Assembly: GCF_014195685.1 (NCBI RefSeq)
Contig: NZ_JACICF010000002.1
Location: forward strand, 394,501 to 458,500
DNA: 64,000 nt
Direction of reading: 5' to 3'
Source of the DNA: Sphingomicrobium lutaoense
GTDB lineage: Bacteria; Pseudomonadota; Alphaproteobacteria; Sphingomonadales; Sphingomonadaceae
Shown here: positions 45,776-56,726 of the stretch, one piece after another
Layout of the letters: every line of letters begins with the position of its first letter
How positions within the stretch are numbered: position 1 is the first letter of the stretch
Position numbers and translations under genes: made by a program
Notes under the pieces: generated by a model
What the model saw: the letters and a program-made list of their open reading frames with translations, nothing else
Told to the model about the DNA's origin: nothing
Databases searched by the model: none

Positions 45776-46270
45776 CTAGCCGTCCATCTCGCTTGCGACG
45801 CAGCTTTCGAGCGCTTCGAGCGGGCGACCCATCGGCCCCGTCGCCAATCGCACGTCGATCAATCGCCCGGCATGGAGCGAAAGGCTGTCATCGACATGTC
45901 CGAGCGGGTGGCTCGCCGGGTCCATCGTCACGCCGAAGCGCATGAAGCCGCCGGCCATCGCGATACGGTGGACCTCGGGCGACAATGCGCTTTCGCCATC
46001 GTCGATCACCAGGTCGCCGGTCACCCGATAGACCTCATTGTCGAGCTTGTCCTTGTGGAGCACGACCAGTTCCATCGCGGGATCGCCGGCATAGCGATTG
46101 ACGTGCAGGAAATATTGCTCCTTGCCCGCCGAAAATTCGCGGAACACCGTGCATCCGGCATCGCTGACATCGACGACCCATTGCCCGGTCGGAGTGGCAT
46201 TCTGCTGCTTCGCGGCGGCAGGCGCGGCGAGAAGGCCGATCGACAGGGCCGCGGCGAGATATTTTCTCAT
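45776..46270 (-). CDS. Exported protein of unknown function
   Basis: A 164-residue protein with a signal peptide (MRKYLAAALSIGLLAAPAAA). The mature part begins QWVVDVSDAGCTVFREF and has two cysteines, one near each end (GCTVF and SCVASE), which could pair. No catalytic motif is seen. GGGAGATGGAG lies directly upstream of the ATG. It stands alone between a convergent VOC gene and an ABC permease gene on the same strand. I do not recognise the family. Confidence 0.75.
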   Translation of the reverse strand: MRKYLAAALSIGLLAAPAAAKQQNATPTGQWVVDVSDAGCTVFREFSAGKEQYFLHVNRYAGDPAMELVVLHKDKLDNEVYRVTGDLVIDDGESALSPEVHRIAMAGGFMRFGVTMDPASHPLGHVDDSLSLHAGRLIDVRLATGPMGRPLEALESCVASEMDG

Positions 46271-46327
46271 GACTCCATCTCCCGATGCTGACGCACAATA
46301 ATTACTCCTATCGCGCCAATGCGTCCA

Positions 46328-47566
46328 TCACTGCCGTGCCGGCCGCCCGAACCATTTGCGCCACTCTCCGCGCGGCCCCGACTTCAGCACCGAGCGCTTG
46401 AACATGCGGCTCGCGAACTTGAGTATGAGCGCCACCCACAGCGCCTGCCATGCCAGCGCGAGGAGATGCGGCCAGAGCGCGGCATCCTCCGCCGCCCGCC
46501 CGAGCATCGCGAAGGGAGAGGAGAGGGGAAAGACCGCCGCGCCGATCGCCTGCCAGCTGTCGGGGCGACCCACGCCGGCAAAGGCGATGAGCAGAAGCAC
46601 CACCTGGAACATGGTGACCGGCATCGACAGGATCTGCACCTCGCGCGCGGTCGAGGCCTGCGCCCCGATCCCGAGGAAGGCCGCGCCGATGAGGAGGTAG
46701 CTCATCGCGAAATAGACGGGGATGAGCAGGAGATAGACGGGCCAGCCGATTGCCGGGCCCGCGCCCAGCACGTTCACGCCCGCTCCGGGCTCGTAGAAAA
46801 AGGCCAGCATCGCCGCGCCCGCGAGGAACCAGACGAAGATGCCGGTGAGCGAAATCGCCAGCATGGCAAAGAGCTTGCCGACGAAAATGCTGTCGATCGG
46901 TACCGCGGCGGCGAGCACCTCGATCACCTTGTTGCCCTTCTCCTCGAGCATCTGCGACAGGAGCATGGTCGAAAGAAGAAGAGTGAGCACGAACAGGAGC
47001 ATCTGTCCCGCGCGGGCCAGCAATTTGCGCACCGTCTCGATCGAGGCCGCGACCCGTTCCTGCTGCGTCAGCTTGAGCTGGGTGCGCCCGGGAGGCGCCG
47101 CCTCGGCCTGCCGCGCTTCCTCGATGAACAGCGCCAACTGCTTCACCGAACTATTGTCGCCGCCGGTGCCCCCGATGAAATGCGGCTCCTCGCCAAGAGG
47201 GTCTTCGAGCACACCGATGACATCGCCCTGGCCTCCGGCAAGGATCTCCTGCCTTTGCCGAACAAGGTCGTCCGAAGGCGCGACATGGACCATCTCGACC
47301 CGCGCGATGCGGGGAATGACCGGCGCGATGCGCGCCTGCGCTTCGACGAGCTTTCCATAGTCCTCCACGCTCGACACCACCGCAATCCGCGGTGACTGTT
47401 CGTCGCCGCGCGCGATCTGGTTGCCCACTCCGCCGAACAGCGCGCCCAGCGCCAGCGGAAACAGCGGGCCGAGCAGGAAGAAAAGGAAGGTCTTGGAAAA
47501 GACCGTCGCCTGATAGTCGCGCCGCGCGATGACGAAGGCAGCGCGGATCCATTCGGGCCATCTCAT
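46328..47566 (-). CDS. ABC-2 type permease (NatB-like)
   Basis: A 412-residue membrane protein with one N-terminal helix (FLFFLLGPLFPLALGALFGG), an extracytoplasmic domain of about 150 residues, and five or six helices clustered at residues 185-390, for example MLLFVLTLLLSTMLLSQML. This is the ABC-2/NatB plan, an exporter of Na+, drugs or peptides. ATG 47566 overlaps the stop of the ATPase gene by four bases (ATGA), so both are made together. The frame is open upstream only as a mirror of the ATPase gene. Confidence 0.88.
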   Translation of the reverse strand: MRWPEWIRAAFVIARRDYQATVFSKTFLFFLLGPLFPLALGALFGGVGNQIARGDEQSPRIAVVSSVEDYGKLVEAQARIAPVIPRIARVEMVHVAPSDDLVRQRQEILAGGQGDVIGVLEDPLGEEPHFIGGTGGDNSSVKQLALFIEEARQAEAAPPGRTQLKLTQQERVAASIETVRKLLARAGQMLLFVLTLLLSTMLLSQMLEEKGNKVIEVLAAAVPIDSIFVGKLFAMLAISLTGIFVWFLAGAAMLAFFYEPGAGVNVLGAGPAIGWPVYLLLIPVYFAMSYLLIGAAFLGIGAQASTAREVQILSMPVTMFQVVLLLIAFAGVGRPDSWQAIGAAVFPLSSPFAMLGRAAEDAALWPHLLALAWQALWVALILKFASRMFKRSVLKSGPRGEWRKWFGRPARQ

Positions 47567-48495
47567 CGTCCCTGCTCCATCTCGTCGGCGGCGGCCTGCC
47601 CGGCAATGGCGACGAAGGCATCGTGCAGCCCCGGCCGCTCGATCGACAGGGTCTCGATCCCCGCATCTCCGTCGATCAGCGCCTTCAGAAGCGGTTCGGG
47701 CCCGCTCTCGGGCAGTTCGAAGACATATTCGCCTCCGCCATTGGGCTTCGCTCCGGGCGGAAGCGCGCTTTGCCACGGACCATCGGCAGCGCGGGTCTTG
47801 AGATGCACCACGGGACGCAGCCGTCCGCGCGCTTCATCGACCGCGCCCGAAAAGGCGACCTTGCCCTTGGCGATGATCGCCACCTGTTCGCACAGCCGCT
47901 CGGCATGGGCGATGACATGGGTGGAGAAAATGACCGTGGTGCCGCGCGCCGCCTGCGCCCGGATCATCTCCTCGAGCTTGCCCTGGTTGATGGCATCGAG
48001 ACCCGAGAAAGGCTCGTCGAGCACGATCAGCTTGGGATCATGGACGATGGTGCCGAGAAGCTGGACGGTCTGCGCCATTCCCTTGGAAAGCGAGCGGATG
48101 GGCTTGTCGACCCATTCCTCCAGCCCGTGCCGCGCAAGCAATTCGGGCGCGCGGCGCCGCCCTTCGGCAAGCGGCAGGTTGCGCAGCGCCCCCATGAAGG
48201 CGATTGCTTCCTTGGCGGTCATCGCGGGGTAGAGCCCGCGCTCCTCGGGAAGATAGCCAACGTCATGCGCCACCGACAGCGGCCGGTCCGAGCCAAGCAG
48301 CGTGCGATGCCCCTCGTCGGGATCGATGATCCCCAGCATCATGCGGATGGTGGTGGTCTTGCCCGCTCCATTGGGGCCGAGAATGCCGAAAATCGAGCCT
48401 TCGGGAACCGACAGGCTCACTCCGTCCACGGCGCGCTTGCCGTCAAAATATTTGATCAGGCGATCCGCCTGCGCGGCAAAGCGGCTGTTCGTCAT
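47563..48495 (-). CDS. ABC transporter ATP-binding protein (NatA-like)
   Basis: A 310-residue ATPase with Walker A GPNGAGKTTT near residue 41, Q-loop region VGYLPEERGLYPAM, Walker B KLIVLDEPFSGLD and H-loop FSTHVIAH. The signature is LSKGMAQTV, a variant of LSGGQ common in NatA-type exporters. A C-terminal domain of 90 residues follows. It drives the ABC-2 permease encoded next. It diverges from queG with 29 bases between. Confidence 0.92.
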   Translation of the reverse strand: MTNSRFAAQADRLIKYFDGKRAVDGVSLSVPEGSIFGILGPNGAGKTTTIRMMLGIIDPDEGHRTLLGSDRPLSVAHDVGYLPEERGLYPAMTAKEAIAFMGALRNLPLAEGRRRAPELLARHGLEEWVDKPIRSLSKGMAQTVQLLGTIVHDPKLIVLDEPFSGLDAINQGKLEEMIRAQAARGTTVIFSTHVIAHAERLCEQVAIIAKGKVAFSGAVDEARGRLRPVVHLKTRAADGPWQSALPPGAKPNGGGEYVFELPESGPEPLLKALIDGDAGIETLSIERPGLHDAFVAIAGQAAADEMEQGR

Positions 48496-48524
48496 GCACT
48501 TCAGTGGTAGAGGCTGGAACCGTC

Positions 48525-49619
48525 ATGGCAAGCCTCGAAGAGCAAATCCGCGAAGAAGCGGCCCGGCTGGGCTTCAACGCCTGCGGCTTCTGCGATGCCG
48601 GGGCGACCGACGAAGCGGGCGCGCACCTGCTCCAATGGCTGGGTGAAGGGCGCCATGGCGAAATGGGCTGGATGGAGGAGCGCAAGGGCCAGCGCGCATC
48701 GGTGCGCGGCCTCTGGCCCGAAGCGCGCTCGGTGATCGCCCTGGCAATGAGCTATGCTCCGGCCAATGACCCGCTCGCGCTCGAAGGCCAAGGCGATGTC
48801 GGGCGCATCAGCGTCTATGCGCAGGGCGCCGACTATCACAAGGTGGTGAAGCAGAAATTGAAGGCGCTCGCCCGCTGGCTGGTCGAGCGCACGGGGTGCG
48901 AACTCAAGGTCTTCGTCGATACCGCGCCGGTGATGGAAAAGCCGCTGGCCGCCGCGGCTGGAGTGGGCTGGCAGGGCAAACATACCAATCTTCTCAGCCG
49001 CGATCTCGGCAACTGGTTCTTCATCGGGGTGATCTACACCACGCTCGACCTGGAGCACGACGCCCCGGCGAGCGAGCATTGCGGAAGCTGCACCCGCTGT
49101 ATCCGCGCCTGTCCGACGGGCGCGATCACCGGCCCGGGCCGGATCGATGCCCGCGCCTGCATTTCCTATCTCACCATCGAACTCAACGGCCCCATCCCGC
49201 ATGAATATCGCGAAGCGATGGGCAACCGCATCTATGGCTGCGACGATTGCCTCGCCGTCTGCCCGTGGAACCGCTTCGCAAGGGAAGCGCAGGCCAACCG
49301 GAAGTTCCTCCCCCGCGCCGAGCTGGTGGCGCCCAAGCTGGCCGACCTGCTTGCGCTCGACGATGCGGCATTCCGCGAGATGTTCTCGGGCTCTCCGATC
49401 AAGCGGATCGGACGCAATCGAATGGTTCGCAATTGCCTGATTGCCGCAGGCAACAGCGGGGACCAGGCCCTCGTCGCTCATGTCCGTCCACATCTCGACG
49501 ACCCCGATCCGGTGGTCGCCGAAGCCGCCCGATGGGCGCTCGAACGATTGGGTCAGGAAGCGGGCGGAGTGGGGGACAAGGCCGCGATGCAGGCGTCGAG
49601 GTCGACATCGCGCCCATAG
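48525..49619 (+). CDS. queG: Epoxyqueuosine reductase
   Basis: Cobalamin-dependent enzyme that reduces epoxyqueuosine to queuosine in the wobble position of tRNA. The 364-residue protein has a substrate and cobalamin-binding half, then two [4Fe-4S] motifs, CGSCTRCIRACPTGA near residue 188 and YGCDDCLAVCPWN near 240. A C-terminal HEAT-like region (ALVAHVRPHLDDPDPVVAEA) follows. ATG 48525 matches the family start. Its last 67 bases overlap the convergent lipoprotein gene. No other queuosine gene is in the window. Confidence 0.94.
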   Translation: MASLEEQIREEAARLGFNACGFCDAGATDEAGAHLLQWLGEGRHGEMGWMEERKGQRASVRGLWPEARSVIALAMSYAPANDPLALEGQGDVGRISVYAQGADYHKVVKQKLKALARWLVERTGCELKVFVDTAPVMEKPLAAAAGVGWQGKHTNLLSRDLGNWFFIGVIYTTLDLEHDAPASEHCGSCTRCIRACPTGAITGPGRIDARACISYLTIELNGPIPHEYREAMGNRIYGCDDCLAVCPWNRFAREAQANRKFLPRAELVAPKLADLLALDDAAFREMFSGSPIKRIGRNRMVRNCLIAAGNSGDQALVAHVRPHLDDPDPVVAEAARWALERLGQEAGGVGDKAAMQASRSTSRP

Positions 49620-49912
49620 ATGTCGCGCGCGTCAGCATGCAGCGTCACCGCTTCGCCGCGCCCGCCGCGCGGCGGGTAGAGATAGGTGTCGAGAATGCAG
49701 GCCCGGCCCTTGAACTGCAGCTTGGTGCCATCGCCTTCGACCACGCGTAGCGCTGGCGCTCCGAACCTCGCGGTCAGCTGGGCCGCCGTCGCTCCCAGAA
49801 GCGGTCCGCCCGACTGGACCTGCGGCGGCGCGGGCGGCGGACGGGAGACGGGACGCTGCGGCGCGGCGCAGGCCGCGACAAGCAGGACAGGAGCGAGAAG
49901 AAGAAAGCGCAT
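49553..49912 (-). CDS. Small lipoprotein of unknown function
   Basis: A 119-residue protein with lipobox VAAC at the end of MRFLLLAPVLLVAAC, followed by a Pro-rich stretch. The mature domain contains GATAAQLTARFGAPALRVVEG, which resembles the small beta modules of SmpA/BamE-type lipoproteins but without full agreement. Two more cysteines (RACILD and DACIAA) could form a disulfide. The 3' end overlaps queG by 67 bases on the opposite strand. Membrane anchoring is likely; the function is unknown. Confidence 0.75.
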   Translation of the reverse strand: MRFLLLAPVLLVAACAAPQRPVSRPPPAPPQVQSGGPLLGATAAQLTARFGAPALRVVEGDGTKLQFKGRACILDTYLYPPRGGRGEAVTLHADARDIYGRDVDLDACIAALSPTPPAS

Positions 49913-50011
49913 ATCCGCTGATTGGCGCGGTCCGGCGACCCGCGCAAGCTTGCCCTTCCGGCATCTGGCGGCTAGGCGGCGCGCTTCATCGCATTTGACC
50001 GAGGATCGAGA

Positions 50012-51010
50012 ATGAACCAGCCCCGTTACGACGTGCTTGCCATCGGCAATGCCATCGTCGACGTGATCGCCGACGCCACCGACAAGTTCCTCGAGGAGCA
50101 GGGTCTCGACAAGGGCTCGATGCGGCTGATCGACGAGGAAGAGGCGACCCGGCTCTACGGTCTGATGAACCCCGGGCGTGAACTGTCGGGCGGCTCGGCC
50201 GGCAACACCGCCGCGGGCCTTGCCGCACTGGGCGTGAAGACCGCTTTCATCGGGCAGGTCGCCAACGACCAGCTCGGCACCATCTACCGGCATGACATCG
50301 AGGCCGCGGGCGTGGATTTCCTCGCTCCGCCGCGCGACGACGTGGGCGCGACCGCGCGCTGCCTCGTTCTCGTCACCCCCGATGCCCAGCGCACGATGAA
50401 CACTTTCCTCGGCGCCGCCAACCAGCTTCCGCCCGAAGCGATTGATCCTTCCGCCATCGCCGATGCCGCGATCCTCTATCTCGAAGGCTATCTGTGGGAC
50501 CTGCCGGGTCCGAAGGCGGCAATGGAAAAGGCCATTGATGCGGCCCGCGATGCCGGGCGCAAGGTCGCCTTCACCCTGTCGGACAGCTTCTGCATCGCTC
50601 GCCACCGCGACGATTTCCTCCGCCTCATCGACGAAGGCAAGATCGACATCCTCTTCTCCAACGAGAAGGAAATCGTCGAACTGTCGGGCGAAGGCGACAT
50701 CGACGACGCGGCTGCCAAGATCGCTCCCAAGGTGCCGCTGCTGATCGTCACCCGCTCGGAAAAGGGCGCGATCGCGATCGAGGACGGGCATCGCGCCCGC
50801 GTGGGAGCCGAGCCGATCCGCGAGCTGGTGGACACCACCGGCGCGGGCGATCTCTTCGCTTCGGGCTTCCTTGCCGGCATGGCACGCGGTCTCGATCTCG
50901 AGGCCTCGCTACGCCTCGGCGCGATCGCCGCCGCCGAAGTGATCCAGCATTATGGCGCTCGCCCCGAAGAGGATCTGAAAGCGCTCGCCAGCCACATCCT
51001 CGAAGCCTGA
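50012..51010 (+). CDS. PfkB-family sugar/nucleoside kinase (probable adenosine kinase)
   Basis: A 332-residue ribokinase-fold enzyme. The N-terminal segment MNQPRYDVLAIGNAIVDVIA leads to the substrate-binding GGSAGNTAAGLAALG. The C-terminal PfkB signature is DTTGAGDLFASGF, with catalytic Asp near residue 278. Alphaproteobacterial relatives of this type are mostly annotated adenosine kinase, which would recycle adenosine to AMP; the sugar or nucleoside specificity is not proved here. It is convergent with the APC transporter gene, with 22 bases between. Confidence 0.88.
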   Translation: MNQPRYDVLAIGNAIVDVIADATDKFLEEQGLDKGSMRLIDEEEATRLYGLMNPGRELSGGSAGNTAAGLAALGVKTAFIGQVANDQLGTIYRHDIEAAGVDFLAPPRDDVGATARCLVLVTPDAQRTMNTFLGAANQLPPEAIDPSAIADAAILYLEGYLWDLPGPKAAMEKAIDAARDAGRKVAFTLSDSFCIARHRDDFLRLIDEGKIDILFSNEKEIVELSGEGDIDDAAAKIAPKVPLLIVTRSEKGAIAIEDGHRARVGAEPIRELVDTTGAGDLFASGFLAGMARGLDLEASLRLGAIAAAEVIQHYGARPEEDLKALASHILEA

Positions 51011-51032
51011 GCCTGCCTCGCCGCCGCGTTGA

Positions 51033-52643
51033 TCAGGGCGTGACCGGCGGGCGGCGCGGCGGGTCGAGCGGATCGCGTTCGTCCACGCCGGGAATCGCGG
51101 GCTCGATATCGTGGATCTCGGGCTCGTGCACCTCGATAAGGCCCTGCCCGAGGTGGCTCTTGCGATAGCCGTAGAGGAAATAGATCCCCACCCCGATCAG
51201 CGTCCACACCGGCAGCACCAGCATCGCTCCGGCGGGCAGGTTGAGGAACAGGAAAGCGCAGCCGAAAATGGTGGCGGGTCCCACCAGCCACAGCATCGGC
51301 GTGCGGAAGGAACGCGGGCGATCGGGATCGGTGCGACGCAGCACCATCACCGCCACCGCCACCATCGCGAAGGCATAGAGTGTCCCGGCATTGGCGATGT
51401 CGGCAAGCTGCCCCACCGGGAAGAAGGCCGCCCCGGTCGCGACGATGACGCCGGTGATCGCGGTGACCACATGGGGCGTCTTCCACTTGGGATGCACCGC
51501 CGACAGCCGCTCGGGAAGCAGGCCGTCGCGGCTCATCACGAAGAAGATGCGCGTCTGGGCGAAAAGCAGGACGAGAATCACCGAGGGCAGGGCAAGGAAG
51601 GCCGCGATGCCGAGGGCGTTGCCGATGCTCGAAAAGCCGATCTGGCGAAGCACGTGCGCCAGGGCCTCGTCCGAACAGACCAGCGCGCCCGAATAAGCGG
51701 GCAGCGCGCATTGCCGCGCCAATTCTTCCGATCCGGCGGGGAAGGGAACGCCATTGGGTCCCATGATCGGCTGGCCCCCGATGGTGCCGATCGCGCCCGC
51801 CGCCACCAGCACGTAGAAGATGGTGCAAATGAGCAGCGAGCCGACCAATCCGATGGGTACGTTGCGCTGCGGATTGCGCGTTTCCTCGGCGGCGGTCGAG
51901 ACCGCGTCGAAGCCGACATAGGCGAAGAAGATGGTCGCCGCCGCCCCGACCGCGCCCACACCCGATCCGAAGCCGCCGAACACTCCCGCCGGAAGGAAGG
52001 GATTGAAGCGCGCGGTCTCGACCGCCGGAAGCGTGAGGACGATGAAGGCGGTAAGCGCGCTGACCTTGATCGCGACCAGAATCGCATTGACCTTGGCGCT
52101 TTCATTGGTGCCGATCATCAACAGCCAGGTCACCAGAAGCGCGATCACCGCGGCGGGTAGGTTGATGAACCCGCCGGGCTGCCCGCCCAGCGCCAGCGGT
52201 CCGGCGGCAAGGAAAGCGGGTAATTGCAGCCCGAGAAATTCGTCGAGAATCGTCCCCGCGAAATAGCCCGACCAGCCCACCGAAACGGCGCTCGCGGCGA
52301 TGGCATATTCGAGAACCAGCGCCCAGCCGACCGTCCAGGCGAGGAATTCGCCCATGGTCGCATAGCTATAGGTATAGGCCGACCCCGCAACCGGGATGGT
52401 CGAGGCGATCTCGGCATAGCAGAAGGCCGCGACAAGGCAGACCAGCCCCGCGATGACGAAGGCCAGCATGAGGCCCGGCCCGGCTTTCTGGGCGCCTGCC
52501 GAGGTCAGGACGAAAATGCCGGTGCCGATGATGCAGCCGACCCCGAACAGGGTCAGCTGCAACGCCCCCAGCGAACGGTGGAGGGCTTTTTTCTCGGCGG
52601 TGGCAAGGATGGCATCGAGAGGCTTCACGCGGGCAAATTTCAT
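51033..52643 (-). CDS. APC-family amino-acid permease
   Basis: A 536-residue inner-membrane transporter with about 12-14 helices. The N-terminal consensus is GVGCIIGTGIFVLTSAGA, followed by CYAEIASTIPVAGSAYTY, both typical of the cationic amino-acid branch. A long loop near residues 250-330 contains two cysteines. It probably imports amino acids with protons, fitting the several peptidases in this window. It lies 92 bases after the NSS transporter gene on the same strand. Confidence 0.92.
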   Translation of the reverse strand: MKFARVKPLDAILATAEKKALHRSLGALQLTLFGVGCIIGTGIFVLTSAGAQKAGPGLMLAFVIAGLVCLVAAFCYAEIASTIPVAGSAYTYSYATMGEFLAWTVGWALVLEYAIAASAVSVGWSGYFAGTILDEFLGLQLPAFLAAGPLALGGQPGGFINLPAAVIALLVTWLLMIGTNESAKVNAILVAIKVSALTAFIVLTLPAVETARFNPFLPAGVFGGFGSGVGAVGAAATIFFAYVGFDAVSTAAEETRNPQRNVPIGLVGSLLICTIFYVLVAAGAIGTIGGQPIMGPNGVPFPAGSEELARQCALPAYSGALVCSDEALAHVLRQIGFSSIGNALGIAAFLALPSVILVLLFAQTRIFFVMSRDGLLPERLSAVHPKWKTPHVVTAITGVIVATGAAFFPVGQLADIANAGTLYAFAMVAVAVMVLRRTDPDRPRSFRTPMLWLVGPATIFGCAFLFLNLPAGAMLVLPVWTLIGVGIYFLYGYRKSHLGQGLIEVHEPEIHDIEPAIPGVDERDPLDPPRRPPVTP

Positions 52644-52735
52644 GCCGCTGTCTCCATCCCGCGGCAGCCCGATTGCCGCCGCGGGACAAAGCGATGATTA
52701 GCGCGCCGCGCGGGCCGCGCAATCGCAAAAATGCG

Positions 52736-54157
52736 TTAGCCGATAATCCCCGGGAAAATGCCGACGATGAGGATCGCGGCAAGGGCGATCGGGCACAGCC
52801 ACGCGACCAGGAAACGCCAGGTGACATGCACCCAGCCCGAGATGCCATTTTCGGCGTCGAGCAGTTTTCGATCGGCGATCCAGCCGACGAAGATGGCGGT
52901 GATCAGCGCCGCGACGGGCAGCATCACCTTGCCGGTGAGGACATCGAGCGTATTGAAGAAGTCCTGTCCCTCGAACAGCGGGATGAAGCCCAACGGCTCC
53001 CAACCCGCGAAGGTCGTGGTCGACAGGGAAGCGATGCCCCCGATGAGCAGCACCAGTCCGCCCGAGATGAGCGTGGTGCGCCCGCGTCCCATGCCGAACC
53101 GGTCGATCGCCCAGCTGGTCGGCGCCTCGAGCAGCGCGACCGCGCTGGTCAGCGCCGCGAAGAAGACCATCACGAAGAAGGCAAAGCCGATGAGCGATCC
53201 CGCCGGCATCGTCATGAAGGCGGTCGGCAGCGTCTGGAACATCAGCCCCATGCCCGAATTGGCATCGAGCCCGGCGGCAAAGACGATCGGGAAGATCGCA
53301 AAGCCCGCCAGCAGCGCGACCGAGGTGTCCGCCGAGGCGATGACCGCGCTGGTCTTGCCGAGGTTAATGTTGCGGTCGGCATAGGCGCCATAGGTGATCA
53401 TCATCGCCGAACCCAGCGACAGCGAGAAAAAGGCCTGCCCCACCGCGGCGAGCATCACCGGCCCCGTCAGCTTCTCGGGTTCGAAGGTGAAGAGATAGGA
53501 GAAGGTCCGGGCGAAATCGCCGGTCACCAGGCCATAGGCAGTGATGCCGAGAAAGATGGTGAAGAAGATCGGCATCAGCCAGGTGGCGACGAATTCGATC
53601 CCCTTGTTCACGCCCCGCGCGACGAAGAAGATGGTGATGCCGATGAACAGGATGTGCAGCATCAGCTGGAGCGACCCGTCGGCGAACAGCGCGGGCATGA
53701 TGCCCTGCACATCTTCGGCGCTCTTGCCGGCAAAGGCGCTGTTGAACGGCCCGCCGTTGAACAGTTCGGCCCCGAACAGGCCGATATAATGCAGCACCCA
53801 GCCGCCGATCACCGAATAATAGCAAAGGATGAGGAAGGCCGCGATCATGCCGATGGTGGCGAGCACCGACCACCCTTCCGAAGCGCCGCTGTCGCGCGCG
53901 ACGGTGCGCACGCTATCGGGAGCCGCGGCCTGGCCGTGGCGACCGATGAGGATTTCCGACAAGAGCACCGGCAGGCCGATGAGGATGATGCAGCCGATGT
54001 AGAAGATGACGAAGGCCCCGCCGCCATTGGCGCCGGCTTCGGCGGGGAAGCGAACGAGGTTGCCGAGACCGACCGCCGAGCCGATGGCCGCCAGGATGAA
54101 GGCCGTCCGGCTTGACCAATTCTCATGGCCCGCAGCAGCACCAGTCGTCGCAACCAT
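52736..54157 (-). CDS. Sodium-dependent transporter of the NSS (SNF) family
   Basis: A 473-residue membrane protein with about twelve helices. The first helix carries FILAAIGSAVGLGNLVRFP, the family's sodium and substrate-site signature, and the next GGGAFVIFYIGCIILIGLP. Bacterial members are LeuT-like and take up amino acids with Na+. ATG 54157 is preferred to the TTG before it, with AGGGGAATC upstream. It is followed by the APC permease gene, so two amino-acid transporters stand side by side. Confidence 0.93.
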   Translation of the reverse strand: MVATTGAAAGHENWSSRTAFILAAIGSAVGLGNLVRFPAEAGANGGGAFVIFYIGCIILIGLPVLLSEILIGRHGQAAAPDSVRTVARDSGASEGWSVLATIGMIAAFLILCYYSVIGGWVLHYIGLFGAELFNGGPFNSAFAGKSAEDVQGIMPALFADGSLQLMLHILFIGITIFFVARGVNKGIEFVATWLMPIFFTIFLGITAYGLVTGDFARTFSYLFTFEPEKLTGPVMLAAVGQAFFSLSLGSAMMITYGAYADRNINLGKTSAVIASADTSVALLAGFAIFPIVFAAGLDANSGMGLMFQTLPTAFMTMPAGSLIGFAFFVMVFFAALTSAVALLEAPTSWAIDRFGMGRGRTTLISGGLVLLIGGIASLSTTTFAGWEPLGFIPLFEGQDFFNTLDVLTGKVMLPVAALITAIFVGWIADRKLLDAENGISGWVHVTWRFLVAWLCPIALAAILIVGIFPGIIG

Positions 54158-54241
54158 CAAGATTCCCCTTCGGCAAATTTAAGTGGCGGCAAGGGATAAC
54201 GCCTTGTCCGCAATTGGCAATGTCCCTTGGGCAGCGCCTCG

Positions 54242-54619
54242 TCAGATCGCGAGCATCGGCCCCAGCGGCTGGCCCCCGAACAGGTGGACATGAAGGTGGG
54301 GGATTTCCTGTCCCGCGCGCTTGCCGATGTTGGCAAGCAGGCGATAGCCCTGTTCGACCATCTCATTGTCGCGCGCCACCTTGCCGATGAAGCGCACGAA
54401 ATCGGCGATTTCCTCGGGCGAAGCATTTTTCGAAAAATCGTCCCAGCTCACATATTGGCCCTTGGGAATGCACAGGATGTGCACTGGGGCGAGCGGGTTG
54501 ATGTCATGGAAGGCCAGCGAATGCTCGCTTTCGTCCACCTTGTTGCACGGCACCTCGCCGCGCAGGATCTTGGCGAAGATATTGTCGGGATCATAAGGCT
54601 TGGTCGGGTCGATCGGCAT
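54242..54619 (-). CDS. HIT-family hydrolase (HINT-like)
   Basis: A 125-residue nucleotide-binding protein with the histidine triad HLHVHLFGG near the C-terminus and DNIFAKILRGEVPCNKV near the N-terminus. HINT-type members hydrolyse adenosine phosphoramidates. ATG 54619 is chosen because GAGGAG lies nine bases upstream and the length then fits the family; a TTG at 54667 would add an acidic 16-residue extension. It diverges from sspB. Confidence 0.93.
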   Translation of the reverse strand: MPIDPTKPYDPDNIFAKILRGEVPCNKVDESEHSLAFHDINPLAPVHILCIPKGQYVSWDDFSKNASPEEIADFVRFIGKVARDNEMVEQGYRLLANIGKRAGQEIPHLHVHLFGGQPLGPMLAI

Positions 54620-54771
54620 CCATCCACTCTCCTCTTGGACGGCTTCTTCTTCGTCTTCGAGCGCCAACCGTCAATAGGTCCTTCGAGGAACGGCCATGCG
54701 AACAGCGATCCGCGCACCGAACGACCATTCGCCCTTGACCGGCCCGCTGCCCGCGTCCATCGACGACAATT

Positions 54772-55251
54772 ATGAGTGACGAAGCTCCTGAAAGCCTCAT
54801 TCCCTACGACGAAATCGTCCAGGATGCCCTGCGCGCGGTCGTCGGACGCGTATTGAGGGAAGTCGAACAGAGCGGCACCCTTCCGGGCAGCCACCACTTC
54901 TACATCACCTTCCGGACGCAAAGCCCCGGCGTGGACATCCCGGGCCACCTGGCCGAGCGTTTCCCCGAGGAAATGACGATCGTCATCCAGCACCGCTTCT
55001 GGGACCTCAAGGTCAGCGACGACAGCTTCACCGTGGGGCTGAGCTTCGGCGGCGTGCCCTCGACGCTCAACATTCCCTTCAGCGCGGTGACCGATTTCGT
55101 CGATCCCGCGGTCGAGTTCAGCCTCAAGTTCCAGCCCAACGAGGACATGGACGATGAGGTCGAGGAGGAAGAGGCCTCCCCGACTCGCCTGCCCGATTCC
55201 AGCGGCGACGGGTCGAACGTCGTGTCGGTCGATTTCACCAAAAAGAAATAG
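54772..55251 (+). CDS. sspB: SspB-type ClpXP protease adaptor
   Basis: A 159-residue protein. The folded part (residues 10-125) binds ssrA-tagged proteins (FYITFRTQSPGVDIPGHLAE, then IVIQHRFWDLKV). A flexible acidic linker (DMDDEVEEEE) leads to the C-terminal ClpX-docking tail VVSVDFTKKK, closely like the alphaproteobacterial tail type. It helps deliver stalled translation products to ClpXP. No clear ribosome site precedes the ATG. fumC follows after 73 bases. Confidence 0.92.
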   Translation: MSDEAPESLIPYDEIVQDALRAVVGRVLREVEQSGTLPGSHHFYITFRTQSPGVDIPGHLAERFPEEMTIVIQHRFWDLKVSDDSFTVGLSFGGVPSTLNIPFSAVTDFVDPAVEFSLKFQPNEDMDDEVEEEEASPTRLPDSSGDGSNVVSVDFTKKK

Positions 55252-55324
55252 GCGACCACTCGACTCCGCCGTGGCTGCGTCCTAACCGGACGCCAAATCC
55301 ATCAAGCCAAGCGGAGCAAGTCTC

Positions 55325-56713
<1,389 letters not shown>

Positions 56714-56726
56714 GGGCAGGGGGGCG

